Shown one piece after another: positions 22,237-32,500 of a DNA stretch of 38,231 bases (position 1 is its first letter; each line of letters begins with the position of its first letter). The notes under the pieces are model-generated. The model was not told the DNA's origin and made no database searches. It saw only the letters and a program-made list of their open reading frames with translations. Origin of the DNA: Verrucomicrobiaceae bacterium (GTDB lineage Bacteria > Verrucomicrobiota > Verrucomicrobiia > Verrucomicrobiales > Akkermansiaceae); assembly GCA_027485995.1 (NCBI GenBank), contig JAIXPW010000083.1:1-38231 (forward strand). The letters run 5' to 3'. A program made the translations under genes and the position numbers.

Positions 22237-25200
22237 TCAGCGCCGCCGAGAGACCAATAGCCCGGAAAGGCTCAGCAACATCATGCAAGTGGTTCCTGGC
22301 TCAGGCACTACCCGGAGGGTGCCATCAACCCTGAAGAAGCTGCTGTTCCAAGCGAGTCCCGCACCCAGAATTGCGGCCGAATAGTCGAATCTCGGAGTGC
22401 CGGAAAATGAGGTGAAATCCGCGATGTTGAATACATCCCCGGCCACCGGTGTGTAACCGGAAAGCACTGGCGCAATCGTTCCGTTGGCGGTGAATACACC
22501 GGTGACATTGATGCGATCAATCAGCGCTGGGTTGATACCCGATATACCAGGTCGATACACTCCCGTGGACGCTAGATTTAATCCCGCATTGAGGTCGAGT
22601 GTTCCGATGCTTGAGATTGCGGTGGAGGTTCCCACGCTCAACTCGCCATTGACTGTCAGCCCACCATTGAAAACACCATCACCGCCCACGATCGCCCCCA
22701 GCGCCACAGTCGTTGCGGTATTGGATAGCGAGCCGTTGACCAGAAGCGTGCCGGCGCTCACCGTGGTAGGGCCCGTATAAGTGCTATTGCCCTGCAAGAT
22801 GAGTCTCCCGGCTCCAGTCTTGGTGATCCTTCCTGCCGTAGAACCGCCGCCATTGGCAATCACCCCACTGACCACCGTGTCTCCGGAGCCGGTCAGGGTC
22901 AGCGTCCGACTGGTCGTGATATCGGACAAATTGATATTGGAAAAAGTCAGAGTGCCACTGCCGGAATTCGTCACGGTTCGGTTCCCGGTCAGTGTCGTGC
23001 TTCCGGAAAAAGTCAGGTGATCGGTTCCTGAAAATGCAAGATTCCCACCAAGTCTCACCGCGTTGGCGAGATTTCGCGAACCACCCACCGCTCGCAAGGT
23101 ACCACCGTTCACCGTGAATCCACCCGTCCCCAAGGCCCTGTTGTGGCCAAGACTCAGTAGGCCCGCAGACAGCGTCGTCACACCTGAATAGGTGTTATCA
23201 CCGGTCAGAGTGAGTTCAGCCGTCGACGATTTGGTCAAGCCATCGGCCCCCGTCCCGGTTCCGTCAAGAATGACTGAAGAGATCAACACATTGCCCGTGC
23301 CCGCCAAGGTGAGTGTCCGGGCTTGATTGTTTTCCGCCAATGTAAACGAAGGTCCGGAGAACGTGGTCAAGGCCGAGTTGCTGACCGTCAACGTCCGCGA
23401 TCCGGTTTGCGCATAGTTGCCGCTCAGCGTGATCGCCGATGATCCGCCAATGGTGGAATTCGCTGTCTGGCTGAAACTGTTGGTGAACGCGGCTGGTGCC
23501 GACGCACGCAAAGTTCCGCCCGCCATGACCACCGTGCCGGTGCCGAATACCGAGTTGTTTCCGGCCTCAAGAATGCCAGCGCTGATCGTGGTATTGCCGG
23601 TGTGGCTGTTGGTCCCTGACAGAATCCATAGACTTAAACCCGTCTTGCTGACTGCGACCGTGCCGCTGCCATTGGAGATCGCTCCGGACAATTGACCCGT
23701 TCCTGTACCTGAAAGCGTCAGAGTCTTCGCGCCCGCTGCCGAGGCGGAGAGCGTGCCGGTGAAGTTCACGGCTCCCGAGCCGTCCGCGACCAATGTTCCT
23801 CCCCCGGTAGAGCCAGCGAGAAAAATGGAGCGGTTTGTCGAATGACCGACGCCTGTGTAGCGAAGCAGACCTCCGCTGGTGGTGATGCCCAGACTGATGA
23901 CCGAGCCGGATCCGAGCGCACTGGCAGCGCCCGTGTTCGCCAGCGTGTTCGCCGCCACCTCACCCTGACGGATCGCCATGTCGCCTCCAAATGAATTGCT
24001 CGCAGTGAGATCGAGCCGCCCACTACCCGTCTTGATGAGCCCCCCCGAGCCAGAGATCACTCCCGAGATGACTGCGCGATCAGCGGTGGTCGCTGTGTTA
24101 TCCGTCACAGAAATCGTACGATTCAGAGCGCCCAGCGAAAAATCATTCGTCCAGGTCACCACATCATTGGCCACGGCAGATCCGAAGATGAGTGTTGCGC
24201 TCGAACCAAGGAAGTTGGTGGTGCTCCCCCACTCCGGCGTCCCTGTAAAACTTGTGACCGTAAGTGGTCCGCCGTATGCCGAGAAACCACCCGAGCTTGT
24301 AAATCGCACATTGCCAGCCCCCGCTCCGAGTGAACGGGTGAACGTTCCCTGGGTCGCCAACTGACCTCCGCTGAAAGTAAGAACGGAGCTGGGCAAACTA
24401 ACTCCGGTGCCGAGCGCCAGGACGCCACCGCTGACCGTGACATTGCCTGTGGAAGCCAGCGTGTTGAGAATGATGAGGGATCCGGAACCGGACTTGGTCA
24501 GGGCACGCGCTCCACCGGATTGAATCATCCCATTGGAGAAGGTGGTTGTATTGCTGATGTTGAGCGTGGCATTGGCGGCGAGAGTGATGGCACCGGACAA
24601 AGTCATGGATTGCCCAGTGAAGGCGGTATTTCCTCCAATCGTGACGGAGTTGGCAAAAATGCGCGCGCTGGCCGTGCTCAAGGTGCCCCCGTTCAATCTC
24701 AAAGCCCCGGAGCCGAGGGCGTTGTCATGGTTGGCTACCAAGGTGCCTGCGGTCAGCGTTGTCCCTCCCGAATAGCTGTTGTTGCCGGAAATGGTCAGCG
24801 TGCCGGCCCCTAACTTCTGAATCCCCCCGGATCCCGAAACCAGGGCGCTGAGGGCAATGATTCGTGCGGTCGCCGCGTCGACGTTCAGAAAATAGCCCGC
24901 GGTGTCTACCGCGCCGCCGAAAGTCAGATTCCCCGCACTTGCCGACCAGGTCTGCCCAGCGGCAAGTATAAATGAGTTGTTCAGAGTTTGCGTCGCTGCG
25001 GAGGACTGGACAATTCCATTGCTTCCCGTCGTGATGGATGAACCAGATAGGACAAAGGAACCGGATCCGGCGTTGAAGGCGAGTCCCTTGACGCTCCACG
25101 GCACGCTCACAAATGGAGTCAGGCGTGTGGAACCGGAGAAACCCACGGTTGCAGTCCCATCATTGACCGGCACCACATCGCCGGACCAATTCTGCGCGGT

Positions 25201-25353
25201 GGACCAGGAGTCGTCCCCTCCCCCGCCATCCCAAACAGACTGTCCGCTCGCCGCTCCCATGCAGAAGATCCCGACAAGCAAAGCCAGACCCAAGATACGT
25301 CCATTGGATTCCTTATCAATTTCCTGTATCAGGGATTTGAATACAGATATCAT
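22237..25353 (-). CDS. beta-strand-repeat surface protein with PEP-CTERM signal (1038 aa)
   Basis: The signal peptide spans about residues 19-38 (GRILGLALLVGIFCMGAASGQ). It is followed by VWDGGGGDDSWSTAQNW, the usual start of PATR proteins, and many passenger-type repeats (LTISGNNSYSGGTTLTAGTL, LTLTGDNTYSGVTTLSAGLL, LILQGNSTYTGPTTVSAGTL). It ends with VVPEPGTTCMMLLSLSGLLVSRRR, a PEP-CTERM tail. The predicted beta-helix is thus exported and processed by exosortase, unlike the similar protein at 1199-5572. ATG 25353 is accepted; an internal Met would cut into the signal peptide. Confidence 0.88.
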   Translation of the reverse strand: MISVFKSLIQEIDKESNGRILGLALLVGIFCMGAASGQSVWDGGGGDDSWSTAQNWSGDVVPVNDGTATVGFSGSTRLTPFVSVPWSVKGLAFNAGSGSFVLSGSSITTGSNGIVQSSAATQTLNNSFILAAGQTWSASAGNLTFGGAVDTAGYFLNVDAATARIIALSALVSGSGGIQKLGAGTLTISGNNSYSGGTTLTAGTLVANHDNALGSGALRLNGGTLSTASARIFANSVTIGGNTAFTGQSMTLSGAITLAANATLNISNTTTFSNGMIQSGGARALTKSGSGSLIILNTLASTGNVTVSGGVLALGTGVSLPSSVLTFSGGQLATQGTFTRSLGAGAGNVRFTSSGGFSAYGGPLTVTSFTGTPEWGSTTNFLGSSATLIFGSAVANDVVTWTNDFSLGALNRTISVTDNTATTADRAVISGVISGSGGLIKTGSGRLDLTASNSFGGDMAIRQGEVAANTLANTGAASALGSGSVISLGITTSGGLLRYTGVGHSTNRSIFLAGSTGGGTLVADGSGAVNFTGTLSASAAGAKTLTLSGTGTGQLSGAISNGSGTVAVSKTGLSLWILSGTNSHTGNTTISAGILEAGNNSVFGTGTVVMAGGTLRASAPAAFTNSFSQTANSTIGGSSAITLSGNYAQTGSRTLTVSNSALTTFSGPSFTLAENNQARTLTLAGTGNVLISSVILDGTGTGADGLTKSSTAELTLTGDNTYSGVTTLSAGLLSLGHNRALGTGGFTVNGGTLRAVGGSRNLANAVRLGGNLAFSGTDHLTFSGSTTLTGNRTVTNSGSGTLTFSNINLSDITTSRTLTLTGSGDTVVSGVIANGGGSTAGRITKTGAGRLILQGNSTYTGPTTVSAGTLLVNGSLSNTATTVALGAIVGGDGVFNGGLTVNGELSVGTSTAISSIGTLDLNAGLNLASTGVYRPGISGINPALIDRINVTGVFTANGTIAPVLSGYTPVAGDVFNIADFTSFSGTPRFDYSAAILGAGLAWNSSFFRVDGTLRVVPEPGTTCMMLLSLSGLLVSRRR

Positions 25354-25603
25354 GAATAGGGTCGATGAATGAAATCGATCATCTCGGGCTCATGTTCCTC
25401 AAAGTCACTGGTGGGCTTTAGTCTTTCGTGAACAGAGGCTGCTAAACGATGAATCCCCTTTCAGAAAGACGTCTGAAAGGGGTTACTCGGGTTGACATGA
25501 TCTCGACTTACTGATCGCCAGTCGCTTTCACCGCAGAGAAGCTTGAAATGGAGCTCAACCGGTCAGAGAAAGCGAATGAAGGTCAATCAGCGAGGTCCGC
25601 AGC
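25354..25603. other. intergenic region between two minus-strand surface-protein genes
   Basis: It holds the terminator-like hairpin of the upstream gene (25455-25482) and presumably the promoter for the gene starting at 25353. No small gene is seen. Confidence 0.6.
25455..25482 (-). terminator. strong hairpin, probable terminator of the PEP-CTERM gene 26476-25604
   Basis: CCCCTTTCAGA (25455-25465) and TCTGAAAGGGG (25472-25482) form a perfect 11-bp stem with a 6-nt loop, 122 bp past the stop codon. On the minus strand it is followed by ATTCATCGTTT, only weakly U-rich. Confidence 0.6.
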
Positions 25604-26476
25604 CTACGCGTTCGTTTTACCACTCGAGCGGCGACGGAATGCCAGCAGACCCAAAGTTGAGAACAAGTATAGGGTCGAAGTGGGCTCTGGGACCACGGTG
25701 GGTGTTGGGACCAGGGTGACCGTCGTGCCGGTCACCTGAGCGACCGTGACTCCGGGGAGGTTGTTGGGAAGTTCGCCCGGCTCTGTGCCATAAGCACCCA
25801 CCCGGGTGGTCCAGTTGTCGGACTCAAAACCAGATGATCCCTGATTCGTCATCACAACGCTATCCCAGGTGGTTCCGGCAACCCCGAAGAAATTGATGAA
25901 GGCATAGGCCTCAATCATATTCTGATTGGTACGGGGGTTTCCGTAATAGTCCGGCGAGGATGCCAACTTGGTGAGGAGCGAAGACGTGGTGAACTGCGCA
26001 ACGAGCGTGTTGCCTGAGTAAAAGGTCAGGACATTCGCCGAATCACCAGCCGACCACCAAAGCCCGTAGTAGCCCTGGGAAGCCGTGAAGGATATCGTCG
26101 TCGTCGGTGTGGCACCCGAGCCACCTACGGATTGCGACTGCACAGGATAGTTTGATCCCGAAGCACCGGCGCCACCGTATTGGTCTGATGCCTGAACATA
26201 GAACTGATTGATCGTGGCCACCGTGGCCGAGCCGCTCGTCCAAGTATAGTTGGTAACTTTCGACCTCGCCGGAAGGTTATCGAAAGTCAATACCTTGGTG
26301 TTGGTGAGAGACGAGTTGTAGGCATTGCTGTTCTCAGCATAGGTCACGACAAGCGCGGCATTGGCTGATGAACTGGCGACCATTACAAAGGATGCAATGG
26401 CACAAGAGCTACTGAGGAGACTGGACGCGAAGCCGGGCGTACAAGCCCTTTGACAAAGGGGGGATTTGATCTGCAT
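25604..26476 (-). CDS. PEP-CTERM sorting-domain protein (290 aa)
   Basis: From ATG 26476 the protein starts with a signal peptide (ASSLLSSSCAIASFVMVASSSANA), has a Ser/Thr/Asn-rich beta mature part (TFDNLPARSKVTNYTW, QGYYGLWWSAGDSANVLTFYS, INFFGVAGTTWDSVVMTN) and ends VVPEPTSTLYLFSTLGLLAFRRRSSG. The FYSG..V..F and TWDSV...N pattern is common in verrucomicrobial and cyanobacterial PEP-CTERM proteins of unknown function. A longer frame to 26641 adds 55 non-hydrophobic residues in front of the signal peptide and is rejected. Confidence 0.86.
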   Translation of the reverse strand: MQIKSPLCQRACTPGFASSLLSSSCAIASFVMVASSSANAALVVTYAENSNAYNSSLTNTKVLTFDNLPARSKVTNYTWTSGSATVATINQFYVQASDQYGGAGASGSNYPVQSQSVGGSGATPTTTISFTASQGYYGLWWSAGDSANVLTFYSGNTLVAQFTTSSLLTKLASSPDYYGNPRTNQNMIEAYAFINFFGVAGTTWDSVVMTNQGSSGFESDNWTTRVGAYGTEPGELPNNLPGVTVAQVTGTTVTLVPTPTVVPEPTSTLYLFSTLGLLAFRRRSSGKTNA

Positions 26477-27057
26477 GTGGTGGGGGGGAGAAAGACGCGG
26501 CGCTCTTTTGCTCAGGAATGGTTTCCTGTCAAACAATAAATTTGCAGCAGGTCCCGTCAAATGGGACTCGTGGCCCTGTAATGCTTTTTCAATGAGAGAC
26601 TTGAGATTTCCAATTCGTTTTAGAGATTCTTGCTCTGGCAACTGCTCTGTAGACGATCCCGACGCATTCGTAAGGGTCTACGATAGTCTGGCCCGGGGTC
26701 CTCGCTTACTCACACTTCTCCGGCTTGCTCTGAAAGGGGGCGACGGCTCGACGTTTCTGTTCAAGAACCGCGACTGACGTTCAGTGGGTTTCAAAGATAT
26801 GATGGACGAAGACCGCCCAAAGTGTCACAACTCCGGCAAATCAACCACTCGTCCTGCTTGTTGGAATGCCAGCCCACTTGCAGGGCTTGGGATAGCCCCT
26901 CCGAGCGGCACGAGCTGCCACTCATGACGGAGGATATGCCCTCAAGCGATTGGTCGCGGCTGGATCTCTTGATCGTTTGTCAGTGGATTTTATTCCATCA
27001 AGAAAAAGCCGCCCATATGCCTGCAAAGCGGCTTGAGTGGATTCGCGGTGGTTTACC
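26477..27057. other. 581-bp intergenic region
   Basis: Contains the terminator of the gene ending at 27058 and the presumed promoter for the gene at 26476. A small inverted repeat GTCCC...GGGAC lies near 26550. No convincing gene. Confidence 0.55.
27001..27034 (-). terminator. Rho-independent terminator
   Basis: On the minus strand AAGCCGC ... GCGGCTT (positions 27034-27006) forms a 7-bp stem with a 15-nt loop, followed by TTTTTCTT. It lies 24 bp beyond the stop of the gene at 27058, supporting real minus-strand transcription there. Confidence 0.65.
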
Positions 27058-27939
27058 TTAGGCCGAAAACGTGACCTCGATCACCTGACTCGTTCCGGCT
27101 TGAACCGTGTCGCCGTCTAGATAGCCCGCATGGTATTCAGACCTTTCCGGTTGGCTAGGAGCCCTCAACGGGCGGGTATCCACAAATGGGCTGTGGAGAT
27201 CCCCCCCTACATCGACCCAGTTGCCACTTCCGGTGGGTCGCTGAAAATTCATGCCGGTCCATCCACCCTCGTTCCAATTGAGGGTCACATTGCCCGCCGC
27301 TGTCTTCCCGGGGGCCAACGTTGGATGCGTCGGGGCGATGGACCCATCCACGGCGATGATGCCTGGATCCTGGCAGATTGTCTCGGTGAAGCGAGGGCCG
27401 CTCCTGATGTTCTGCACCTGCGTGCTCAAGCGGATCATCGCCCCCCGCAAGATGGGGGCCGGATAGGCAGGCGGAGCGATTGTGCCCGGCAAGGACGCAG
27501 GATGCGGCGAGGCTGGATCCCCAGCACCGCCCCATCCATCGGATGGGCCGCATCCATTCCAACTGCCTTCCGCCCGTCCGACCTCCCATTCCGGAACCTG
27601 GGGCAGCGTCTGCATTGGCCAACAAGGGGCCGGAGAGCCGGCATTCAGGAGACCCCCGCGTGGCAGGGAGAACCTGTCCGCCCGCGTCAGGCGCATGATG
27701 CGTGCGCGGACCATGCGGAAGCCTTCCACCCGACGGAGACTCTCACTTCGTTCAGCGCAATACGTCTCGCATCGACTGAAGTTGGGGCCAGCCCACTCGA
27801 TCCCCCAGGAAATCGTCTGTTGGGGAGGGAGCAAACATTGACGGCTACCGCGATCCCTCTGGTATCGCCACCGGCAAATCCGATAAAAATATTGCGTTAA
27901 ACGGCCTTCCCCCTTTTCCCTTTTACGTGTCCCTTTCAC
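27058..27939 (-). CDS. hypothetical protein, C-terminal half protein-like, N-terminal half doubtful
   Basis: The frame is 293 aa. The last ~130 residues (from about 27438, MIRLSTQVQNIRSGPRFTE) look real. They contain NIRSGPRFTETICQDPGI, a Pro-rich linker and a fibronectin-III-like domain (NVTLNWNEGGWTGMNFQRP, SEYHAGYLDGD). This resembles a family of verrucomicrobial proteins of unknown function with conserved R..P.YTE.IG.DLGI and C-terminal Fn3-like segments. The first half is Arg/Pro/Gly-rich without pattern, suggesting either a shorter true gene or one decayed at its 5' end. A terminator follows. Confidence 0.45.
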   Translation of the reverse strand: MKGTRKREKGEGRLTQYFYRICRWRYQRDRGSRQCLLPPQQTISWGIEWAGPNFSRCETYCAERSESLRRVEGFRMVRARIMRLTRADRFSLPRGGLLNAGSPAPCWPMQTLPQVPEWEVGRAEGSWNGCGPSDGWGGAGDPASPHPASLPGTIAPPAYPAPILRGAMIRLSTQVQNIRSGPRFTETICQDPGIIAVDGSIAPTHPTLAPGKTAAGNVTLNWNEGGWTGMNFQRPTGSGNWVDVGGDLHSPFVDTRPLRAPSQPERSEYHAGYLDGDTVQAGTSQVIEVTFSA

Positions 27940-28002
27940 TGCTGACTCGACACGTTTCGGCTCACCTGCGATATCCTAGACATTGCCAGATACCTTCACC
28001 CC

Positions 28003-29100
28003 ATGAGAACTGCATCACATACCAAAAGAGCCATTTGTAGCCATCGCGCTGATCGTTCCATTCTCATGAGCTTGCTGAGCTTACCCCTGCTGGCGTTTCC
28101 CTTGCTCGCTCAGGAATTCAGCACGCTCACCCTCCAGCAATCGACGAATCTGCAGGACTGGACGAATATCGAGATCACTCCGGACATCCTCACTGCCAAC
28201 GGCACTCTCCAGCTTCCCAACGAGACCCCAGAACGTTTTTTCCGCTTGGAGCTAAGCCTGAATGAAAGCATCACCCCCAGCATGGTACTTATCCCCGGCG
28301 GCAGCTTTGCCATGGGAAATTCCGTGAGCGGAGACACCATCTCTGACGCTCCAGCAGTCACCGTGAGCGTCAGTGAGTTTTTCATGGCCAAGCACGAGGT
28401 TACAGCCGCTCTGTGGCGATCCGTTCGCACATGGGGGCTTGCTCATGGTTATTCTGACCTTGCCGCGGGAGGCTTCAAGGGCGCAGAACATCCCATTCAC
28501 AGCATCACTTGGTATGACATGGTCAAGTGGTGCAATGCGCTCAGCGAAATGCATGGACTCACACCTGTCTATTCTGTCAACGATGCGGTGATGAAAACCG
28601 GGACCAGCGAGCCGACGGCGGAATGGTCTGCTAACGGCTACCGCCTACCTACGGAGGCGGAGTGGGAAAAAGCCGCTCGCGGAGGAGTCACGAACAAGCG
28701 CTTTGTGTGGGGTGACGTGATCATGCATTACCTCGCCAACTACTCCAGTAACGCCGCTCAAAGCTACGATGTCAGCCCCACTCGCGGCACCCATCCTACC
28801 TACCTCACACCGTTTCAGCCGTTTTCCTCACCGGTGGGCAGTTTTCCTGCCAATAGCTTCGGCCTTTTTGACATGGCGGGAAATAGCTGGGAGTTTTGCT
28901 GGGATCGTTATGGCGCTGCCAGCTATGAGGACGGCGCATCAGATCCGCGCGGTGCTGAGTCAGGAACAGGCCGAGTGCTACGGGGGGGTGGTTGGAGAGA
29001 TACTTCCAATACCTGCCGCTTGGCGTTTAGGTTCTCCACTAGCCCGACAGCGACGGACAACAGCGTTGGCTTCCGCGTGGCGCGCAATGTTTCACCCTAA
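28003..29100 (+). CDS. SUMF1/formylglycine-generating-enzyme-like exported protein
   Basis: 365 aa. The signal peptide spans about residues 20-37 (ILMSLLSLPLLAFPLLAQ); ATG 28066 is an alternative start. Residues 43-85 (QQSTNLQDWTNIEI, ERFFRLEL) form the small S.DL..W module common before or after verrucomicrobial enzymes. Residues 92-362 are the FGE-sulfatase domain (PF03781): MVLIPGGSFAMGN, YRLPTEAEWEKAARGG, FGLFDMAGNSWEFCWDRYG, RVLRGGGWRDTSNTCRLAFR, NSVGFRVAR. Of the two cysteines that oxidise sulfatase Cys/Ser in true FGE only one aligns here (NTC), so it is unlikely to be a classical sulfatase activator. Confidence 0.88.
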   Translation: MRTASHTKRAICSHRADRSILMSLLSLPLLAFPLLAQEFSTLTLQQSTNLQDWTNIEITPDILTANGTLQLPNETPERFFRLELSLNESITPSMVLIPGGSFAMGNSVSGDTISDAPAVTVSVSEFFMAKHEVTAALWRSVRTWGLAHGYSDLAAGGFKGAEHPIHSITWYDMVKWCNALSEMHGLTPVYSVNDAVMKTGTSEPTAEWSANGYRLPTEAEWEKAARGGVTNKRFVWGDVIMHYLANYSSNAAQSYDVSPTRGTHPTYLTPFQPFSSPVGSFPANSFGLFDMAGNSWEFCWDRYGAASYEDGASDPRGAESGTGRVLRGGGWRDTSNTCRLAFRFSTSPTATDNSVGFRVARNVSP

Positions 29101-29535
29101 CGCCGTTGCCAACCTCGCCACCTTTACATCCTCCCCAACATAGGAAATTCCCTACCCGAAAGGCCCTCCTAACCTTCCTTTTCTTGCTGCCACGCACGTA
29201 AAGTCGCTCCGAAAGAGTCTCACCTACAGCCCCAACTCGTATGGTGGCCTGAAAGTGGGAAGGTGTTGCATCTCAACAATCTCGTTCAGCGTTCGTGGTG
29301 GCTAGCGAAGGACCTACAACAAGGCTCTGGCTGGGATGGGAAGGCTGTCTTTCTCGATCTAGGCTGACGCAAGTCATACCATGCCCTCAAATCAAAAACA
29401 GTCATTCGCCAGAGAAAGAGGTAATTGAATGGTACTAACTAAAGATTCTCTTCGACAATCTTCAACGACTTACAAACTGCTCCCGGCAGTCCGAGTGGCA
29501 GTTCCCCGCATCCGGACGGTCGCGACCCATTCGAT
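29101..29535. other. 435-bp region between two converging genes, with a possible gene remnant
   Basis: A 64-codon plus-strand frame without start codon (29173-29367) and a short word of the interspersed repeat (CAAATCAAAAACAGTCATTCG near 29387-29407) are present. No complete gene or T-rich terminator is seen. Confidence 0.5.
29173..29367 (+). pseudogene. possible C-terminal gene remnant
   Basis: After a stop at 29170-29172 the frame reads PQLVWWPESGKVLHLNNLVQ, then RSWWLAKDLQQGSGWDGKAV and ends FLDLG-stop. Composition is natural but no start codon and no family are recognised. Confidence 0.25.
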
Positions 29536-32500
29536 TCAGCTTCCATGCTTCGATCCGGTCATCTCAATGATGAGATTCTTCTCAAGTGCCTCGTAGGCTT
29601 TTTGAATCTCTGGTAGAAGGCGTTCGGCCCCTGGCCAGTCCGTTTCCGTTGCGAGGATTTCCAGTGAAGCGGCGAGCTTCCCGAGGGCGTTGCCTCCCAG
29701 ATTGTAGGCACTTCCTTTGAGCGAATGGGCATGGAGACGGAGATCATCGCGATTTCTTTTGGCCACGCTCTCGTCCAAGCTGCGAAGCAGCCCTGGGGTC
29801 TCGTCCAGAAACGCTCCACACACCTCGGCAATCAGGCTGGTATCGAAGAGCAGGCGCTCTCTGAGGCCAACTCTGTCAAAGTCACTTTCTGGCGGACGGT
29901 TTTGGCTACCAAGGGCTTCACTTGCCCCACCTTCAGCCGGGGAGAGCTGGCGGTGAAGTGCTGCTGCAAGGGCCTCGCGGCGGACAGGCTTCGCGACATA
30001 GTCATTCATGCCCGCATCCAGGCAGTGCTGCCGATCCTCTTCGCGGACATGTGCCGTCATGGCCACGATCGGGACAGAGGAATCGAGGGCTGAGGACAGG
30101 CCAGAGCGAATTCGGCGGGTGGCTTCGAGGCCGTCCATCACGGGCATTTGAGCATCCATCAGGACAAGATCGTAGCGTGTGGTCGCCAGGGCTCGAATGG
30201 CGGCCTCGCCGTTCGAGGCAACATCGGCCTGCGCCCCAAAGATCTTGAGAATTCCAAGAGCCACCAGTTGATTGACCGCATTGTCCTCGACCAGCAGAAT
30301 GCGAGTGCCGGGGGGAACTGAATAGTTTTCCAGATGGGACTCTGGTTCCGCGGTTGCGACTGGAAAGATCGGCTCGACCTTGAGGACGGAAGTGAGCAGG
30401 TCGTAAAGGCGAGGTGCAGAGATGGGCTTGGGCAGTGAGCCGGCAAATCCTGCCTCGCGGGGACTTCCAGCCCGCGGGGTGATTTCCATGGAGGACAGCA
30501 AGATCAACCGCGTCGCGGCCAGGTCGGGATCGTTGTTGATGACGTTTGCGAGGGCTTCGCCATCCATTCCCGGCATCTGCATATCGATCAGGGCCGCATC
30601 AAAACCGAGTCCGTTGCGGCAGGCATTTCTCATGGCGGCAAGGGCAGCTGGGCCATCGGAGGCCTCGGATGCTGCGATGCCCCAGGACGCAAGCTGGCGG
30701 CGCAGGATTTCCCGATTGGTGGCATTGTCATCGACGACCAGAACCCGCAATCCTTTGAGGGAATCCAGTCTCGGGAGCTCCGGAGCACCGGGGTCCCGCT
30801 CAAGCTCGATGCGGAACCAGAACGTTGACCCTTTGCCGAACGTACTCTCAACGCCCATTTCCCCGCCCATCAGATCGATGAGTTGACGGCAGATCGCAAG
30901 GCCCAAACCCGTCCCGCCGAACCGCCGCGTCGTCGAGGCATCGGCCTGGGTGAATTTATCGAAGATCTGGGAGAGCTTCTGGCTGGGGATTCCTATGCCC
31001 GTGTCGCGCACGGAGACGACGAGGCAGACTTTCTGCTTCGTCACGGAGTCTGCCGTGATGAACACCTCGATCTCGCCCACGTCCGTGAACTTGAGGGCAT
31101 TGCCGACGAGGTTCGTGAGGATTTGTTGAATGCGCCCAACATCTCCAAAGAGGTGGCAGGGCACTTCGGGATCGACGGCACAAAGGAACTCGAGATTTTT
31201 CTGTTGGGATTGGATTGCGAAAGACCCGTTGAGTGTCTCGATCACCTGGTTCAGGTTGAACGAGCTCACCTCCAGGTCCATCTTGCCCGCCTCAATTTTT
31301 GAGAAGTCCAGGATATCGTTGAGGATTCGGAGCAGGGATTCCGCGCTCGCTTGAACGACCTCTGCGTAGCGACGTTGCTCGATGTCCAGCGCTGTGTCCA
31401 AGAGCAGACCGGTCATGCCCATCACGCCATTCATCGGCGTGCGGATTTCATGGCTCATGTTTGCAAGAAACTCGCTTTTCGCGCGGCTGCCGGCCTCGGC
31501 CCTCGCGGCGAGTTCGGTCGCGCGCTGGGTCGCTGCCTCCAGCTGTTGGTTCGTCTGGCGCAACGTGGCCTCGCTTTCCTTTCGCGCCGTGATGTCCTCC
31601 GTGAACATGATGATGCCGCCAATCTCCCCATCAGGTTGCTGCCAGGGTCGGATGGCCCAGGCGGTGTATCGCCGTGAGCCGTCTCTCCGCACGAAGACAT
31701 CCTCCTTCTGAGATTCACTTGCACCCGCGAGGCAACGTTGATGGATCTCGCGCCACTCAAGACTAACCTTGGGAAATATGTCGTAGTGACAGCGGCCGAT
31801 CACCTGATCGCCGATCAGGTTGTAATCCGAAAGCCAGCGGGACGAACAGGCCAGGTAGCGCATCTCGCGATCAAACATCGCAATGGCCGCAGGAGCGTTG
31901 TCGACAAAAACGCGAAGTCTCACTTGCTGCTCACGAACCAGTTTCTCGGCTTCCTTGTGCTTCGACAAGTCCTGGACAAGTGTCCAGAGGACTGTACTGC
32001 CGTCGGACTTGACGATGCGGAAACCGGTCATCGAGACCGGGAATAGCTCCGAGTTCTTGCAGCGAAGTGTGCACTCCGCCGGGCCAAAGTGCCCCTGCGC
32101 CTCCAGACCCTCCAGCGGGGCCGGGGACTCACCTGCGATGTCTGTTAGAGAGAGGGTCAGGAACTCGTCGCGCGAATAGCCGAGAAACGTGGAGAGGGCT
32201 GAGTTGGTCTCAAGAAGTTTTCCGGAGCCGCCACAGCTCAGCGCGATGCCGATCGGGGCCGATTCGAAAAGATCGCGGAATGTCTTCTCGCTGTCAGCCA
32301 GCTCACCCATTCGACGCGCGATCTCCGCCTCCAGGCGCATCTGATGACCCTCCATCGAAAGGATCATTTCATGCTCCGCACGATTCTTGTCATGGATCGC
32401 CCGGACAAGTGCCAGCCAGAAGCCCAGGAGCATGATGAGGAGAAACGCAAGTGCTGCCAGGAGCAGGGTATTCCGGTCCTGGCGAACCTCGGCACCCGAG

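Noticed and set aside
27130..27900. 256-aa plus-strand open frame
   Set aside because: Antisense to the minus-strand hypothetical, Arg/Pro-rich, and the opposite strand has the terminator.
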